Assembly: GCA_037501455.1 (NCBI GenBank)
Contig: CM074856.1
Coordinates: forward strand, 23,333,001-23,397,000
DNA from: Lantana camara
Taxonomy: Eukaryota > Streptophyta > Magnoliopsida > Lamiales > Verbenaceae
Direction of reading: 5' to 3'
Length of the DNA stretch: 64,000 bases
Shown here in pieces: positions 45,824 through 56,591 of the stretch. Position numbers and translations under genes: made by a program. Position 1 is the stretch's first letter. Each line of letters opens with the position of its first letter. The notes beneath the pieces are model-generated. The model saw only the letters and a program-made list of their open reading frames with translations. It did not search any database and was not told where the DNA came from.

Positions 45824-47330
45824 ATGCCCATTAACCAAATGATATAAACAACCCTAGTAAATGATGGGTTGTTTAATTAAATGATTATTCATCTATTGAT
45901 AACTAAACTTGGATGGATTGCAAAATTCCCAAGTAAACCAGTTCTTAGGGTTAAAGAGGTCTTTCTCTAACCAATTTGTGGTTGAATAGTGTATGACGTG
46001 CCACTGCTATTTAATCAACTCTAATCTTGTTCATATGGTTTAGTCTTTTTTTGAATGTTTGACCATGAGAGTGGTGTTTTTGTCCGATTTAAATATGATC
46101 TTGGGCATCTCCCCACGTCTTTTCTAGTAAACAAACTAGGTCTTATCTAATGTAACGGGTATTTGAGAGAGATTTTCTCTGAAATACTCCATAATCCCCA
46201 AAAAAAGGAGAGAAACTCAACAATTTAGGAGATTTCAAATGTATCTTTAAAATAGGAGGATAAGACTCATAAGCAAATCAAATATTCTCTGAATACGCAA
46301 AACTTCTCTCTCTCTTTCCCTCTCTCAAAAATACTCTCAGAAATATGTTTTGGAAACGACAAGCACAATTTCTCTTATCATTTTGTTTATCCGCTTAATT
46401 ACTTTGTTTATTGCTCTCATTATCATTATTTTTATTGCCCGTTCTTACGTTATCTTTATGGATTATCTAAAATCTCATAAATAAGGATTAATTTAATTTT
46501 ATGAAAGTTTAAACTCTTCTTTGCATGTTTTTCCCTTAAATAATTGCTTTTTCAGGTGTTAGAATTCCAAGTGCTCATATTTCTAGTATAAATCTGGTGG
46601 TGTAAATTTTTGAACGCATCAACGTGATTTATGTAAAATTTAAGAAAAGTGACAAATCGAATAATACAAAAACATATTCTGGTTGGCCGACCCAGTTTCG
46701 CCACAAGTTTCGATTTTGGCAAAGGAGCGGAATTTACCACCAACAATTAACTATATTATTAATTAAGTTGGGCAAAAAATGTATGGTTAGAATTTTTGCA
46801 AACGGTCTCAAAGAAGTGAATTAATCGATTCGGCTGAAATTTAATACAAACAACCAAGATATAATTAATTGATAATTTACCTTTTTTTTATTTTCCTTCG
46901 TCCTTTAATTTTTGTTCTCAAAATTTTCATGTAGCAACAGGCAGATACATACAACTAATTAATCCACGTCATGTAATTCATAAGTATAAAATAAAAAATA
47001 AAAAAAAATTCCGTTTTACAGACTTAGAAATGCTGCTCAGCACTCAAAAGTTGGTCGGCCATTTCAAGCGTAATTAGAAATGCTACTTATGAATTATCAA
47101 TTATTCAATAAAGCAGAACTCATTCAAAATGAATAAGATAAGAAGACTTCTGCATTGACCATAAAACACTAAGACAAACTTCTCCAATGGGGTCAGCAGT
47201 TTCCCACCTGTACCTCAATCAAAGTATGTACGCATTCATTCAATATTTTACTCTCTATATACCAAGACTAAAAACAATACCATAATTTGTGTACACACAG
47301 CAAAGGAGGAGCCCACCGTTTTTCTGGGAT
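45824..47330. other. Intergenic region upstream of the kinase gene
   Basis: No gene seen. Sequence ending at 46621 (CTAGTATAAATCTGGTGG ... GCATCA) resembles the 3' terminus of the outer Gypsy LTR, so 46150-46621 may be a decayed relative, but no matching TSD was found. 46622-47330 is A+T-rich and should contain the promoter of the kinase gene. No individual element was convincing. Confidence 0.4.
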
Positions 47331-47481
47331 CCTTCCATAGTTCCATATTCGGCCGCTCTATCTTTGATTCTTCTTTGACATTATCACAACAATCTGCGAA
47401 AGTTGCGTAGGTTGATGTATGTATATAAGCCTTTTATAGATACCTTGAACTGTTTCTCTTTCAGCAGCCGCCTTTATTCAG

Positions 47482-48016
47482 GTTTGATTGTTTTTGACTT
47501 CAACAAATGTTTGTTTTGTATTTACTGGAAGGCATGATTCGATAGCATTTGTGTTTTTTTCCCCCGAAGAACTCGAATTGGGATATGAATTTATGCGGAA
47601 GTTCAGTTTTTGTTCTTTGGAAGGATTATAATATACCTTTCCTGATCTGGGTTGAGATATGTATTTTGTGTCGAGATACTGTGGTGGGAGGGTCAAGTAA
47701 TTGGTTGACTGAACTTCTGAGGTTTTAAGGGTTTGTTCTGGGTTTGGTATTGATTCGTGGGATTTTGTTTAATCTTGATTTTTCATGGGATGTGATGGGA
47801 TTGATTATATTTGGAATTAAGTTGAATTGTAGGTTTTCAGCTTGAAATTACTGCATTTTCTAATAACTGCTTGAATTTCGGTATTCTTTTGAAGTTGCCC
47901 GTGTCAGACCTTCATTTAATATCAAGAAAATTTTGAAGGGATGGATAATTTTGATGTCCTTATTCGTTATTTAGTTTCTTCATCAATTTGAATATATTCC
48001 AGCTTTTGTTTATCAG
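47482..48016 (+). other. Probable 5' UTR intron of the kinase gene
   Basis: TTTATTCAG|GTTTGATT at 47481/47482 and TTTGTTTATCAG|GT at 48016/48017 are good splice-site matches, about 150 bp upstream of the start codon. The intron is T-rich, as plant introns are. Inferred from splice signals only. Confidence 0.45.
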
Positions 48017-48172
48017 GTACGGAAGTAAGCCGGGCGGAAGTTCACTTCTACAGGCTACCTCTTCACTTGAGATTGCTCTGGACTTTTGAGTTTGTAGCTT
48101 TGTAATTGAACTCATGCCACATATAGACTTGAGCTGTCTGAGGTGGTGCCTCCTATTGGAACCTCATAGCTG

Positions 48173-51100
48173 ATGGAGTTCTTGTGTTGCTCTTTGTGCA
48201 AAATGGCACTAGTTTTGGTTATCCTATTCTTGGTTTTACAATCGCCAGTAATATCTGCTTCTGAGCTGTTAAAGAAAGGCAAGCCTTGTGCAACACACCG
48301 TATAGACCACTTGGATGATCCTAATCGAGACTTGTTTTATATAGACGGGAAATTGGTGGACAGATATTTCTTCTGTAAGTCATTGAGAGACTTTCACGGC
48401 AGAAATTGCTTTATCGTTTCAAGAATTATCAGAGATCAGTACTGTGGTTCATTAGGTATCTCCAATGTCTATTGAATTCTTTTGCCTTGTTTGTTGTTTT
48501 TCATTTTGTATTTATAATAATTACACCTTGCTCCTCTGCACTTATATGCAACTTCACATACTTGTTTCCAGTTTCTTTAGATTAATTAGTCCTTGGCATG
48601 GATGATGTTATTCAAGTTTCTAAATGATCTTCTCAGTTCTTGAATACATTTACAATTAATGATTAAGAGATGTATTTGTTATTTCGTGACTAAGAGAAGT
48701 TTCTTTAACTACACATATTTACAGGGGAGGTCAGTGTAATTTACGTCTTTGTTTTTAGTAACAACACTTCAGTTTATGGAGTAATTAAACTATTGCTGTG
48801 TTTTGCAGACAAGTTGCCTTTCTTGAAAGGAAGAAAACCTCTAAATCCTGTGGTTAGAGAAGTACAGAGTGGAACTGATTATGAAAACCCATATGGAAAC
48901 GGAAAGGAAAAATATGATAGCTCTCTATTAAAACCCAAGATGCTAGCCATGGCCATGCCAGGTTTCCTTCTTTTATGTTGTGCTTTCTTTTGTCCATGCT
49001 TCCAAACGAGGAAAAGAGATATTGAACACACTGTTCTCTCCAAGGAGCCAAATTCAAGTGAGTAAATTCATCTCCATTTTTGGCTAGAAAATATGTCATT
49101 AATTTTCAACTAAAATCAATGATTTTGGTTCCATTATTTTCACGAATGGTGGTGTTGTTCCTTGTTTACCTTGTGTGTTGTTAACAGATTTTGTTCATTT
49201 TTTTTTAACATTTTTTCCTAACTTGTAACGGTTCCAGTCCTTCTATTACTGAACATTTCATTCTTCTAACATTTTCTTAATCTCCTGAAGTAACACGTTA
49301 TAATTCAGGAGAAATATCATTTACAAATGGCGTGAAATGGATTCCCCTCATCTTGTTCATCCAAACAATTTGAAATCCTTTTCTTTTTTAAAATAGTTTC
49401 ATTCATTTCCTTGTTCATAATTTTAAGGGATATTTACACCGACTTACCATGAGGTTTAAGCAAATTACACAAACTTCCCCTGAGGTTTAAAAAATTACAG
49501 AAACTTCATCTGTCAATGAATTTGTTTTACATCTGGATCCATAAATTTGACGTCATCTCTATTTATTAGAAATATCCTATTTTGGCCTTGACAGTTGACA
49601 CTTACTGAGCAGTATTTAATTTTAAGTTCATGACTACAATAGCATGCGTGGGGCCAAATCTTAGGGCATATCAAGAGAGGTGTTTGTAATTTACCAAAAT
49701 TCAGGGGAAGTTTGTGTATATAATTAGGCTAAACCTCAGGGTCTCTCCATCTATTGTCCCTAATTTTAAGGTGATGGTTGATAATGTTCTCATAACTACA
49801 ACTATTTCGAAACTTCTTTTACAATTTTCAGTTCAATAGCAAGAAGCTATGAGTATATTAGTAGATTTTCTTTACTCTGCTTTGTATAATATATTTACAT
49901 TATTTCGTGCACTATACTTGCAGTGGATTCGGGTTCGTCTTTAGAAATGAATCCTACATTTGAAAAGTTTCCGGGTAGTCCAATGAGAGTTCCTCCGAGT
50001 CCACTAAGAGTGCCGCCCAGTCCTTCAAGATTTTCCATGTCCCCAAAACTTAATCGACTTGGATCCATTCATCTAAACATGAACCAAGTTGCAAGAGCAA
50101 CAAATAATTTCGCATCATCTTTACTCATTGGTGAAGGAGGCTTTGGGACTGTCTACAGAGCTGAGCTGGCAGATGGCCAGGTTGTTGCTATCAAAAGAGC
50201 AAGAAAGGTATTGTTTTATTAGTCTTATATATATATATATATATATTTAGATAGTATGTGTATATATGTTTTATACTTTTACTGAAATTTAAATAAATTC
50301 GGCTCTTCCTCTCTCCAAAATAGAAAAAAGTGTTTCTGTACTACATAAAAATTCCTATGTCACCCTTGAATGGCTGTGGGCCCAGCAAAGTCAGCATTGT
50401 TTTTAAATGTGATTACCTAAAAAACACCCTGAGATTTACCTCATTAACACAAAACCTATCTATTGGAATTACATTTATCAGCGTGAGGTTTGCTTATGGC
50501 TTACAGTTTACCAGCTACTGGTTGCCCCAGTTACTAGAAAGCACTTACCTGTTAGTGTCAGGGGTTATTGTAATTTCAATATACATAGAGATGGTTTTGT
50601 TTTGTAATTTAGGCAACCCACAGGCCACAGGGGCCTTCTGGTAATTATTCCGTATTCTGCTCTCGGGTTAATTGTCGTAGGAATTGTTTAAATTGATATA
50701 TTCCATTATGCCAAGGGAGGGTAAGCGGCTGCTCTTTGCATTATACAGATTTTCCTTTTTGGAAGTTACAAAAATATGTGTTTCTTGATGTTGTCCAAAA
50801 ATCCTTTCGTGAATAGAGATATAGGCTGTTGGCTTGAGTAGTAATACCTTTTTGTTGATGTTGTCCCAAAATCCATTCATGAATAGAGATATAGGCTTTG
50901 GCTTGAGTAGTTGAGTTATTTCTGTATAATGATGGTATGCAGTACACTTTGATAAATAGAACTCTTACTTAACGTGTCAAATAATATTAGTATTATGCCT
51001 TCAAGAATCACAACGGCACATTTTCAATAAAGAAAAAGCATCTATGTAAATTCATGCAATTATTGCAACTGCCATAGAGTAAACTTGCTCATTATCATAA

Positions 51101-52949
51101 TTTTTAGTTGATTCTGAGAGATGCGTTTCCTTTCATTGACGTGTATTTCATAGAAATGACAGAAATAGCGTGTTGATTAAAGAAATATATATGTTTTTCC
51201 GTTCAGACCCTATCTCATGCATATTTCACGGAAAATTTTGCAGGAACATTTTGAAGCTCTTAGGACAGAATTTAGAAGTGAGGTTGAACTTCTGGCTAAA
51301 ATTGATCACCGTAACCTAGTCAAGCTTCTTGGCTATGTTGAAAAAGGAAACGAACGCCTCATTATCACTGAGTATGTGCCCAATGGTACCCTTAGAGAAC
51401 ATTTAGATGGTAAGCTCTTAAACCTGGAAAAGTTACCAATTTCGTGTTTCTCACTCTAATTCAATATTTTTGGCTGATTTTTTTCTTGGTAGGTCTGAAG
51501 GGAAAGATATTGGATTTCAATCAGAGACTGGAGATTTCCATTGATATAGCTCATGGCCTGACATACCTCCATTTATATGCTGGTAACAACTGTTCTCCAT
51601 TTGTTTCATTGATTTTTGTGGGACCAATACAATGTTATCTAATATCTATGTTATTATCAATCTATACGTTATTATATATGTGTATATGTATATGAACATA
51701 TATATAGAGTTATTATTTCTTTTTGGTATTTATACATAAGAAAACTAGCAAAGAGAAGTGCTCGAAAAGCATGCGAACACACTCAACACATTCAGTTTAA
51801 TTGCACATTTAACAGCTGCATAGGTTCTGAGTGAGAATTTGAAATTTCACAAGAGGAGTTGGTTATCTTCTCTATAATAATCTTCTCTCTTTCCTCTAAT
51901 TATTGTTCGATATTCCTGCACCATATATTTATGTGACCTTATCTTCTTTATAATATTCTTTTCTCAGAAAAGCAAATCATCCACAGAGATGTGAAGTCCT
52001 CCAATATTCTTCTGACCGAGAGCTTAAGAGCCAAAGTTGCTGATTTTGGCTTTGCACGGCTTGGAGACGACTCTGAAAAAACACATGTATCAACCAAAGT
52101 AAAGGGCACAGTTGGTTACCTTGATCCTGAGTATATGAGGACATATCAGCTCACAAATAAAAGCGATGTTTACTCCTTTGGGATATTGTTGCTAGAAATT
52201 CTGACTGGGCGTCGCCCCGTTGACTTGAAGAGACCACCTGAGGAGAGAGTGACTATAAAATGGGTAAGTTCTCTCTCTTCCAAATGCTGTTACATCTTTT
52301 ATTTCATGTTTGCATGATAGTTAATGAAATGTGTATTTTATTTAGACATAAATATTTTTTAACATCCGAACTTCAGCGTTTTTGGCAACTTGCAGAACAA
52401 ACTATTTCGACTTACAAACCACCTATCTAATGTTTGCATTTGACATACAATCATCTAAACTCATTTTTTAGTGGTTTTGGTAAAATAAATAAATAAAAAG
52501 AGCTATGCCATGTGTGTTGTTTTTTGGCCAGAACCACTAAAAATTGTGTTTAGATGGAAACATTAGGTGGCGGTTTGCAAGTCGACATAGTTTGTTGTGC
52601 GAGTTGCATAAAACGCTATTTATTTATTTCCTCAACACGAACGACCGTTGAAATAGAGGATCCAAAAAATGTATATAGTAATCTGAAATTATTACACAGC
52701 TTACGGAACATGCAAGTATGTTTGATCTGCTGCATGCAGGCATTTCGTAAATACAGTGAAGGGAGATTGAAGGAGATGTTAGACCCTTTGATGAACGAAA
52801 GAGTTGATGAGGAAATCTTGCTCAAAATGTTCGGTTTGGCAATACAATGTGCAGCGCCTACACGAGCAGATCGTCCCGACATGAAAACTGTAGGGGAACA
52901 GTTGTGGGGAATCAGAATGGATTACTTGAGAAGTGAGAGGAGAGGGTAA
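48173..52949 (+). CDS. CRCK3: Receptor-like kinase resembling calmodulin-binding receptor-like cytoplasmic kinase 3
   Basis: Seven coding exons: 48173-48455, 48809-49057, 49924-50207, 51244-51409, 51493-51582, 51968-52263, 52740-52949. All introns are GT-AG. The product is 525 residues. An in-frame TAG at 48167 fixes the start. Domains: signal peptide (about 1-28); short ectodomain with several Cys; transmembrane segment 139-159; Ser-Pro-rich juxtamembrane (S196, S203, S210, S217); kinase domain with GEGGFGTVY (247-255), Lys268, HRDVK (363-367), DFG (383-385) and [10 protein letters not shown]. All catalytic residues are present. The architecture and juxtamembrane resemble Arabidopsis CRCK3, which from published work is an MPK4 substrate guarded by the NLR SUMM2. 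The orthology and that role are inferred. Introns 2 and 6 hold MITEs. CRCK1/2 relatives are the main alternative. Confidence 0.88.
49427..49760. mobile_element. MULE-type MITE in intron 2 of the kinase gene
   Basis: 334 bp, GGGATATTTACACC at the left and ATTGTCCC at the right. Perfect 9-bp TSD TAATTTTAA (49418-49426, 49761-49769). Long imperfect inverted repeats share ACACAAACTTCCCCTGA and TGAGGTTTA. A 9-bp TSD points to a Mutator-like transposase. Noncoding. Confidence 0.85.
50785..50910. repeat. Tandem duplication in intron 3
   Basis: A unit of about 56-57 bp beginning TTGATGTTGTCC and ending GGCTTGAGTAG occurs at 50785-50841 and 50855-50910, about 90% alike. Intron 3 also has a (TA)n run near 50226-50246. 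Confidence 0.8.
52375..52617. mobile_element. Foldback MITE in intron 6 of the kinase gene
   Basis: About 243 bp that folds back on itself. The left arm (AGCGTTTTTGGCAACTTGC, ACAAACTATTTCGACTTACA) matches the reverse complement of the right arm over about 110 bp, with a loop near 52490-52530. Terminal bases and TSD could not be fixed, so the family is unknown. Confidence 0.7.
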
Positions 52950-53338
52950 ATATGTAACTGTCATAGTGTTGTAAAACTAAGATATGTGATGTATCAATGT
53001 TTTGTTCAAATATGATACAGACACTCATTCTTAAGAGTCTGATGTTATACACCATTTTAGATTCAACTAAGGTTTTGGGCGCTTATTCTAAGATTATATA
53101 ATTATTGCAGTTAGAGGTGAGATATCATCAGGATTCTTGCGAAGTTACAGATGAAAGATACAAGAGCTTTTCTAATTGGGAGGCTGTTTGGTTGAGCTTA
53201 TAAGCTTCACATCTTACAAGTGTGGATTTTATTTTTAAAAGTAACTTGTGAAGGTGCTTGGATTAAACTTAGATCATGAGCTTATAAGATGTTAGCACAT
53301 GATCTTATAAGATGTTAGCAGTAATTATGTAATTAAAA

Positions 53339-53658
53339 GGGATAAACATTTTGAACATCTTGTACTATCGTGATTTTTGGAGTTTTCATATTGAATTATA
53401 AAAAGTCGACGTTTGCATCCTCAATATTGTTTTTTAACAAATTGTAACCTGATTCCAATGGATGTGTGATACGTACACGAAATATTTTCCACATGTTACA
53501 TGATGAGTGGAATCAGGTTGCAATTTGTTAAAAAACAATAGTTGAGGATGCAAACGTCGATTTTTTATAGTTCAGGATGGAAATTTTAAAAATCGCGATG
53601 TTCAAGATGAAAACTCCAAAAATCGCGATACAACGGGGATGTTCAAAATATTTATCCC
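53339..53658. mobile_element. MULE-type foldback MITE downstream of the kinase gene
   Basis: 320 bp with terminal inverted repeats starting GGGATAAACATTTTGAACAT (left) and GGGATAAATATTTTGAACAT (right, reverse complement). Perfect 9-bp TSD TAATTAAAA at 53330-53338 and 53659-53667. The arms pair over about 135 bp, leaving a small centre near 53460-53510. Noncoding. Confidence 0.88.
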
Positions 53659-53911
53659 TAATTAAAATGATAACAAAAGTATGAGGAAAGTGTTGAGATG
53701 TTATATTGAGTTGGTATTACCCAGCTTGTTTTGGAGGACCTTAAAAGCTCTTAATTCCGGAGACTTTGTTTGGGGATAATTACAGCTGGACCTGCTGATA
53801 ATAGGGGTAAATACTCCCCTTTTCTATTTGAAATTTAAGCAAGAACTTGAGCTCCTCCTCCCTGCGAAAAACATTCTTTGTAGTAACTTGGATCAATCTG
53901 AATTCAACTTG

Positions 53912-54191
53912 GCCTCTCACTTCCTTCTGTGGTGAATTCACGCTCCAGCAATTGGGCTATTTCAATTAGCCCGTAAAAGACATATCACAGGAGGTCTCAA
54001 GTTCGAGTCCTGAGAACGCAGAGGTCTCACTTCCTTCAATGGTGAATTCGATGTTATGCTAGTTTAACCAAAAGTCTCGAATTCGAATCCCTGGGAACGC
54101 AGCTATCATTGGTAGAGAGAGTTTTTCATCCCAAGTGATTCGTCCTACCTTAACTCATGAAAATGACCTATAGAAACAAAAAAAAAAAAAA
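53912..54191 (+). mobile_element. Possible dimeric SINE
   Basis: Two related units. Each has CTCTCACTTCCTTC..TGGTGAATTC and then a tRNA B-box-like word: GTTCGAGTCC (about 54000) and ATTCGAATCC (about 54072), each followed by GAACGCAG. A single-stranded tail ends in 14 A at 54178-54191. No convincing A-box or TSD was found, so this is tentative. Confidence 0.4.
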
Positions 54192-54192
54192 G

Positions 54193-56194
54193 GGAAATAG
54201 AAGACAATATTACCTATTATATTTTCCAAGCCCAGAAAATATTACTATTGTGGCATACCACTATTCAAGTAGTAACTTAGAAGTAGCTAGTCTCTTGATT
54301 TTCTTCCTTTTTCACTAGTTTACTCGAATCGATAAATTTGGAATTGACTAGGAATTTGAAGTGACGTATATAGTTGTTATATGCATGTTGAGACTTGTTT
54401 TTCCAACTTTGATCGAGTTTTGGGTGTTGTTAGCTTGCATTTCCGAAGCTTGTCCTGCCATGTTCTGTTTTCGTGCTTTGGTTCCCGGTCGGGAACCTTT
54501 TCAGTGTATTTTTTATCCCGGTCGGGATCCCCTTACAGATTGCTGGCGGTTCAGCAATCCCGGTCAAGATGATTTTTATCCCGACCGGGATTGAAAATTA
54601 ATTTCTTTCGAATTATTGATCCCAGCCAGGACCCTTTTTAGTACAAAAACCATCCCGGCCAAGATGGCATGGCAGTAATTTCTCGGGACAAGGTGTCTCG
54701 GCCAGGATTGTTTTCTGTCCGGGTCGGGATGGCTATGCAGACATATCTAATGGAGCTATGTCCCGACCGGGATCCAGTTTGAACTAAATTTAGTCCCGAC
54801 CGAGATGGAGCCCTGGGAGCATCACTTGTGCAATTTTAATTTTGTTCATTGTGTAGCTTATCTACGTGATTCGTGGGACATTAATTGTCATGAACATTTT
54901 TATAAATTATTAACATCAAAATCTCATATCATAGCATATATCATAAGCATGTCGTTCGTCGATTATTTGGTTCATAAGTCTAGAGTCTTATGTACACTTG
55001 TATTTCTTGCACAGAGCTTGATCCCGTGATCGAGAAGCAGGGTCTGTAGGCTTCTCTTCTTTTTTCTTTGTCAAGGTGAGGTTTTATTTTTTTTAGCTAT
55101 GTAGAACCCGTAATATCTCGTGTGATAATTTTAGCCAAAATGTATTATCTATACTTATACTTTGGAAAATGAATCATTGTTCAATGTTTTCAAATGCTTT
55201 CATGAAAATGTTTTGGCGAGATTATGCACATCTTATCGGGCCCCGGGGAAATGTGTGAATGGAGATCGGTATGGCATCGGGCCGTTAGATAAGCCATTAC
55301 GTATAGTACCCTTTGAGAATATCCTCGCGCGACCAGGAGTCCCGGGAGGCGGGATATTCTTGAGCCGATGCTTAACCCATTGAAGGAGCGGGTAGGAGTC
55401 ATGATCCCCTGTCTCGATATTGACTCATGAGGTGGTTTGGGTCTTGCAAACCCTTCCACCACCCCGGAGGAAGAAGGATGGAAAATTATGTTTATTTCTC
55501 GTGATTATGATTATGATTATGGCTCTTATGATTATGTATTGTATGAACGCATTATAACTTGAATTAATGCACACACTACGGGTGTAAGGTTGGAGAATTT
55601 TCCCACTCGCCAGGCCACGTAATTATTATGATTTGTAAACTAATGAATTGACATCCGTAATTCCGAGCGATGCCTTTTCTAAACTTTCCACTTGGGTTAT
55701 TCTAAAACTTTACTCGGAGTTATGGATTGCATGTGCGTGCGTTATATTTATTATGCCCCTCACTCAATTAGATCTTTTGCAGGTATGATAGGTGGGGAAT
55801 AAAGTCTTAAGAAGTCTTTATTTTGGGTCTAACATGTCTTATGTTTATCATTTCCCATACTTTGCTACTTTAATTATGTATTAATCCATTTTGGAGAAAT
55901 TATGTAAATATTTGGTGGCCATGTAGGCCATTGGTTATATCACTTGAATTGTATGTACATGTTGGAGATTTTTATACCCTTATAATGTCTTATGCTTCCG
56001 CTTTACTTATTGCATCGATGTATAATTGGTTTAAGGGTTAGCCCCGCTTAGCTAGGTTGAATTATTTTATCTTGTCACTCGTTCGCCACGTGTTTGACTC
56101 ATGTATGGACTTTCATTTCATGCGTGGATTGGACTCATGGTGTGGGGGATGCGGCGTCTATCGATGCAGGTGCTACACACAGAGTCAAGGAGAT
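54193..56194 (+). repeat. Gypsy LTR-like relic
   Basis: No gene. Contains the palindromic array (listed separately). A segment at 55210-55460 (GGGCCCCGGGGAAATG, ATCGGGCCGTTAG) resembles the GC-rich segments at 1620-1900 and 57340-57560. The stretch at 56030-56160 (CGCTTAGCTAGGTTGAAT, GACTCATGTATGGAC) recurs at 58320-58430. These shared blocks suggest two decayed copies of related Gypsy LTRs. Confidence 0.5.
54480..54810. repeat. Array of ATCCCGGTCGGGAT-like dyads
   Basis: Ten copies of a 14-bp dyad-symmetric motif. Perfect or nearly perfect ones include TTCCCGGTCGGGAA, ATCCCGGTCGGGAT, ATCCCGACCGGGAT and GTCCCGACCGGGAT. The others are decayed, mostly by single changes. Spacing is 25-40 bp. 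Confidence 0.85.
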
Positions 56195-56549
56195 CAAGAA
56201 GACCTTCGATGCCAAAACCCGACAGTGGCCAAACACGTGCGTTGTTTGTGAAAGGTAACTTTGATGGCAAGCTAGTTAACGCATTTTGATTAACAAAGGA
56301 GCCATCATCAATGTGCTACCCTTGAGGTTGGTCTACAAACTGGAAAGAGATGCTAACAATCTCTTCAAGACCAAGATCGTATTCAATAACTTCATTGGCG
56401 AAGTTGCTGAAATCTTGGGAGTATTGCCCGTCGAAGTGAAGATAGGCAATACCACTTTGATTTTCGCCTTCTTTGTGGTCGATTCCAAAACTTTCTATGA
56501 TGCATTGTTAGGACGAGACCGGGTACATTCAGCAATGTGCATGTTGTAA
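56195..56549 (+). pseudogene. Gypsy retropepsin-like protease fragment
   Basis: 56286-56549 reads INKGAIINVLPLRLVYKL, then FIGEVAEILGVLPVEVKIG and FFVVDSKTFYDALLGRD, the hallmark of the Gypsy aspartic protease. The catalytic Asp of the D-S/T-G triad is replaced (NKG). The upstream part (FDGKLVNAF) needs a frameshift. No zinc knuckle, RT or integrase adjoins it, so it is an isolated remnant. Confidence 0.75.
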
Positions 56550-56591
56550 TTTCTCCAGTAGTATCTAGTACACCTCTTTAAGGAAAGCGAC

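Noticed and set aside
46150..46621. Solo LTR related to the outer Gypsy-like element
   Set aside because: Only the last about 40 bp look alike and no flanking TSD was found. Left as part of the intergenic description.
50336..50645. Possible further MITE in intron 3 (CCCTGAGATTTACC, GGGGTTATTGTAATTT)
   Set aside because: The inverted arms are weak and neither ends nor a TSD could be identified.
54000..54080. tRNA gene suggested by GTTCGAGTCC and ATTCGAATCC words
   Set aside because: No cloverleaf arms or A-box could be built around them. The poly(A) tail fits a SINE better.
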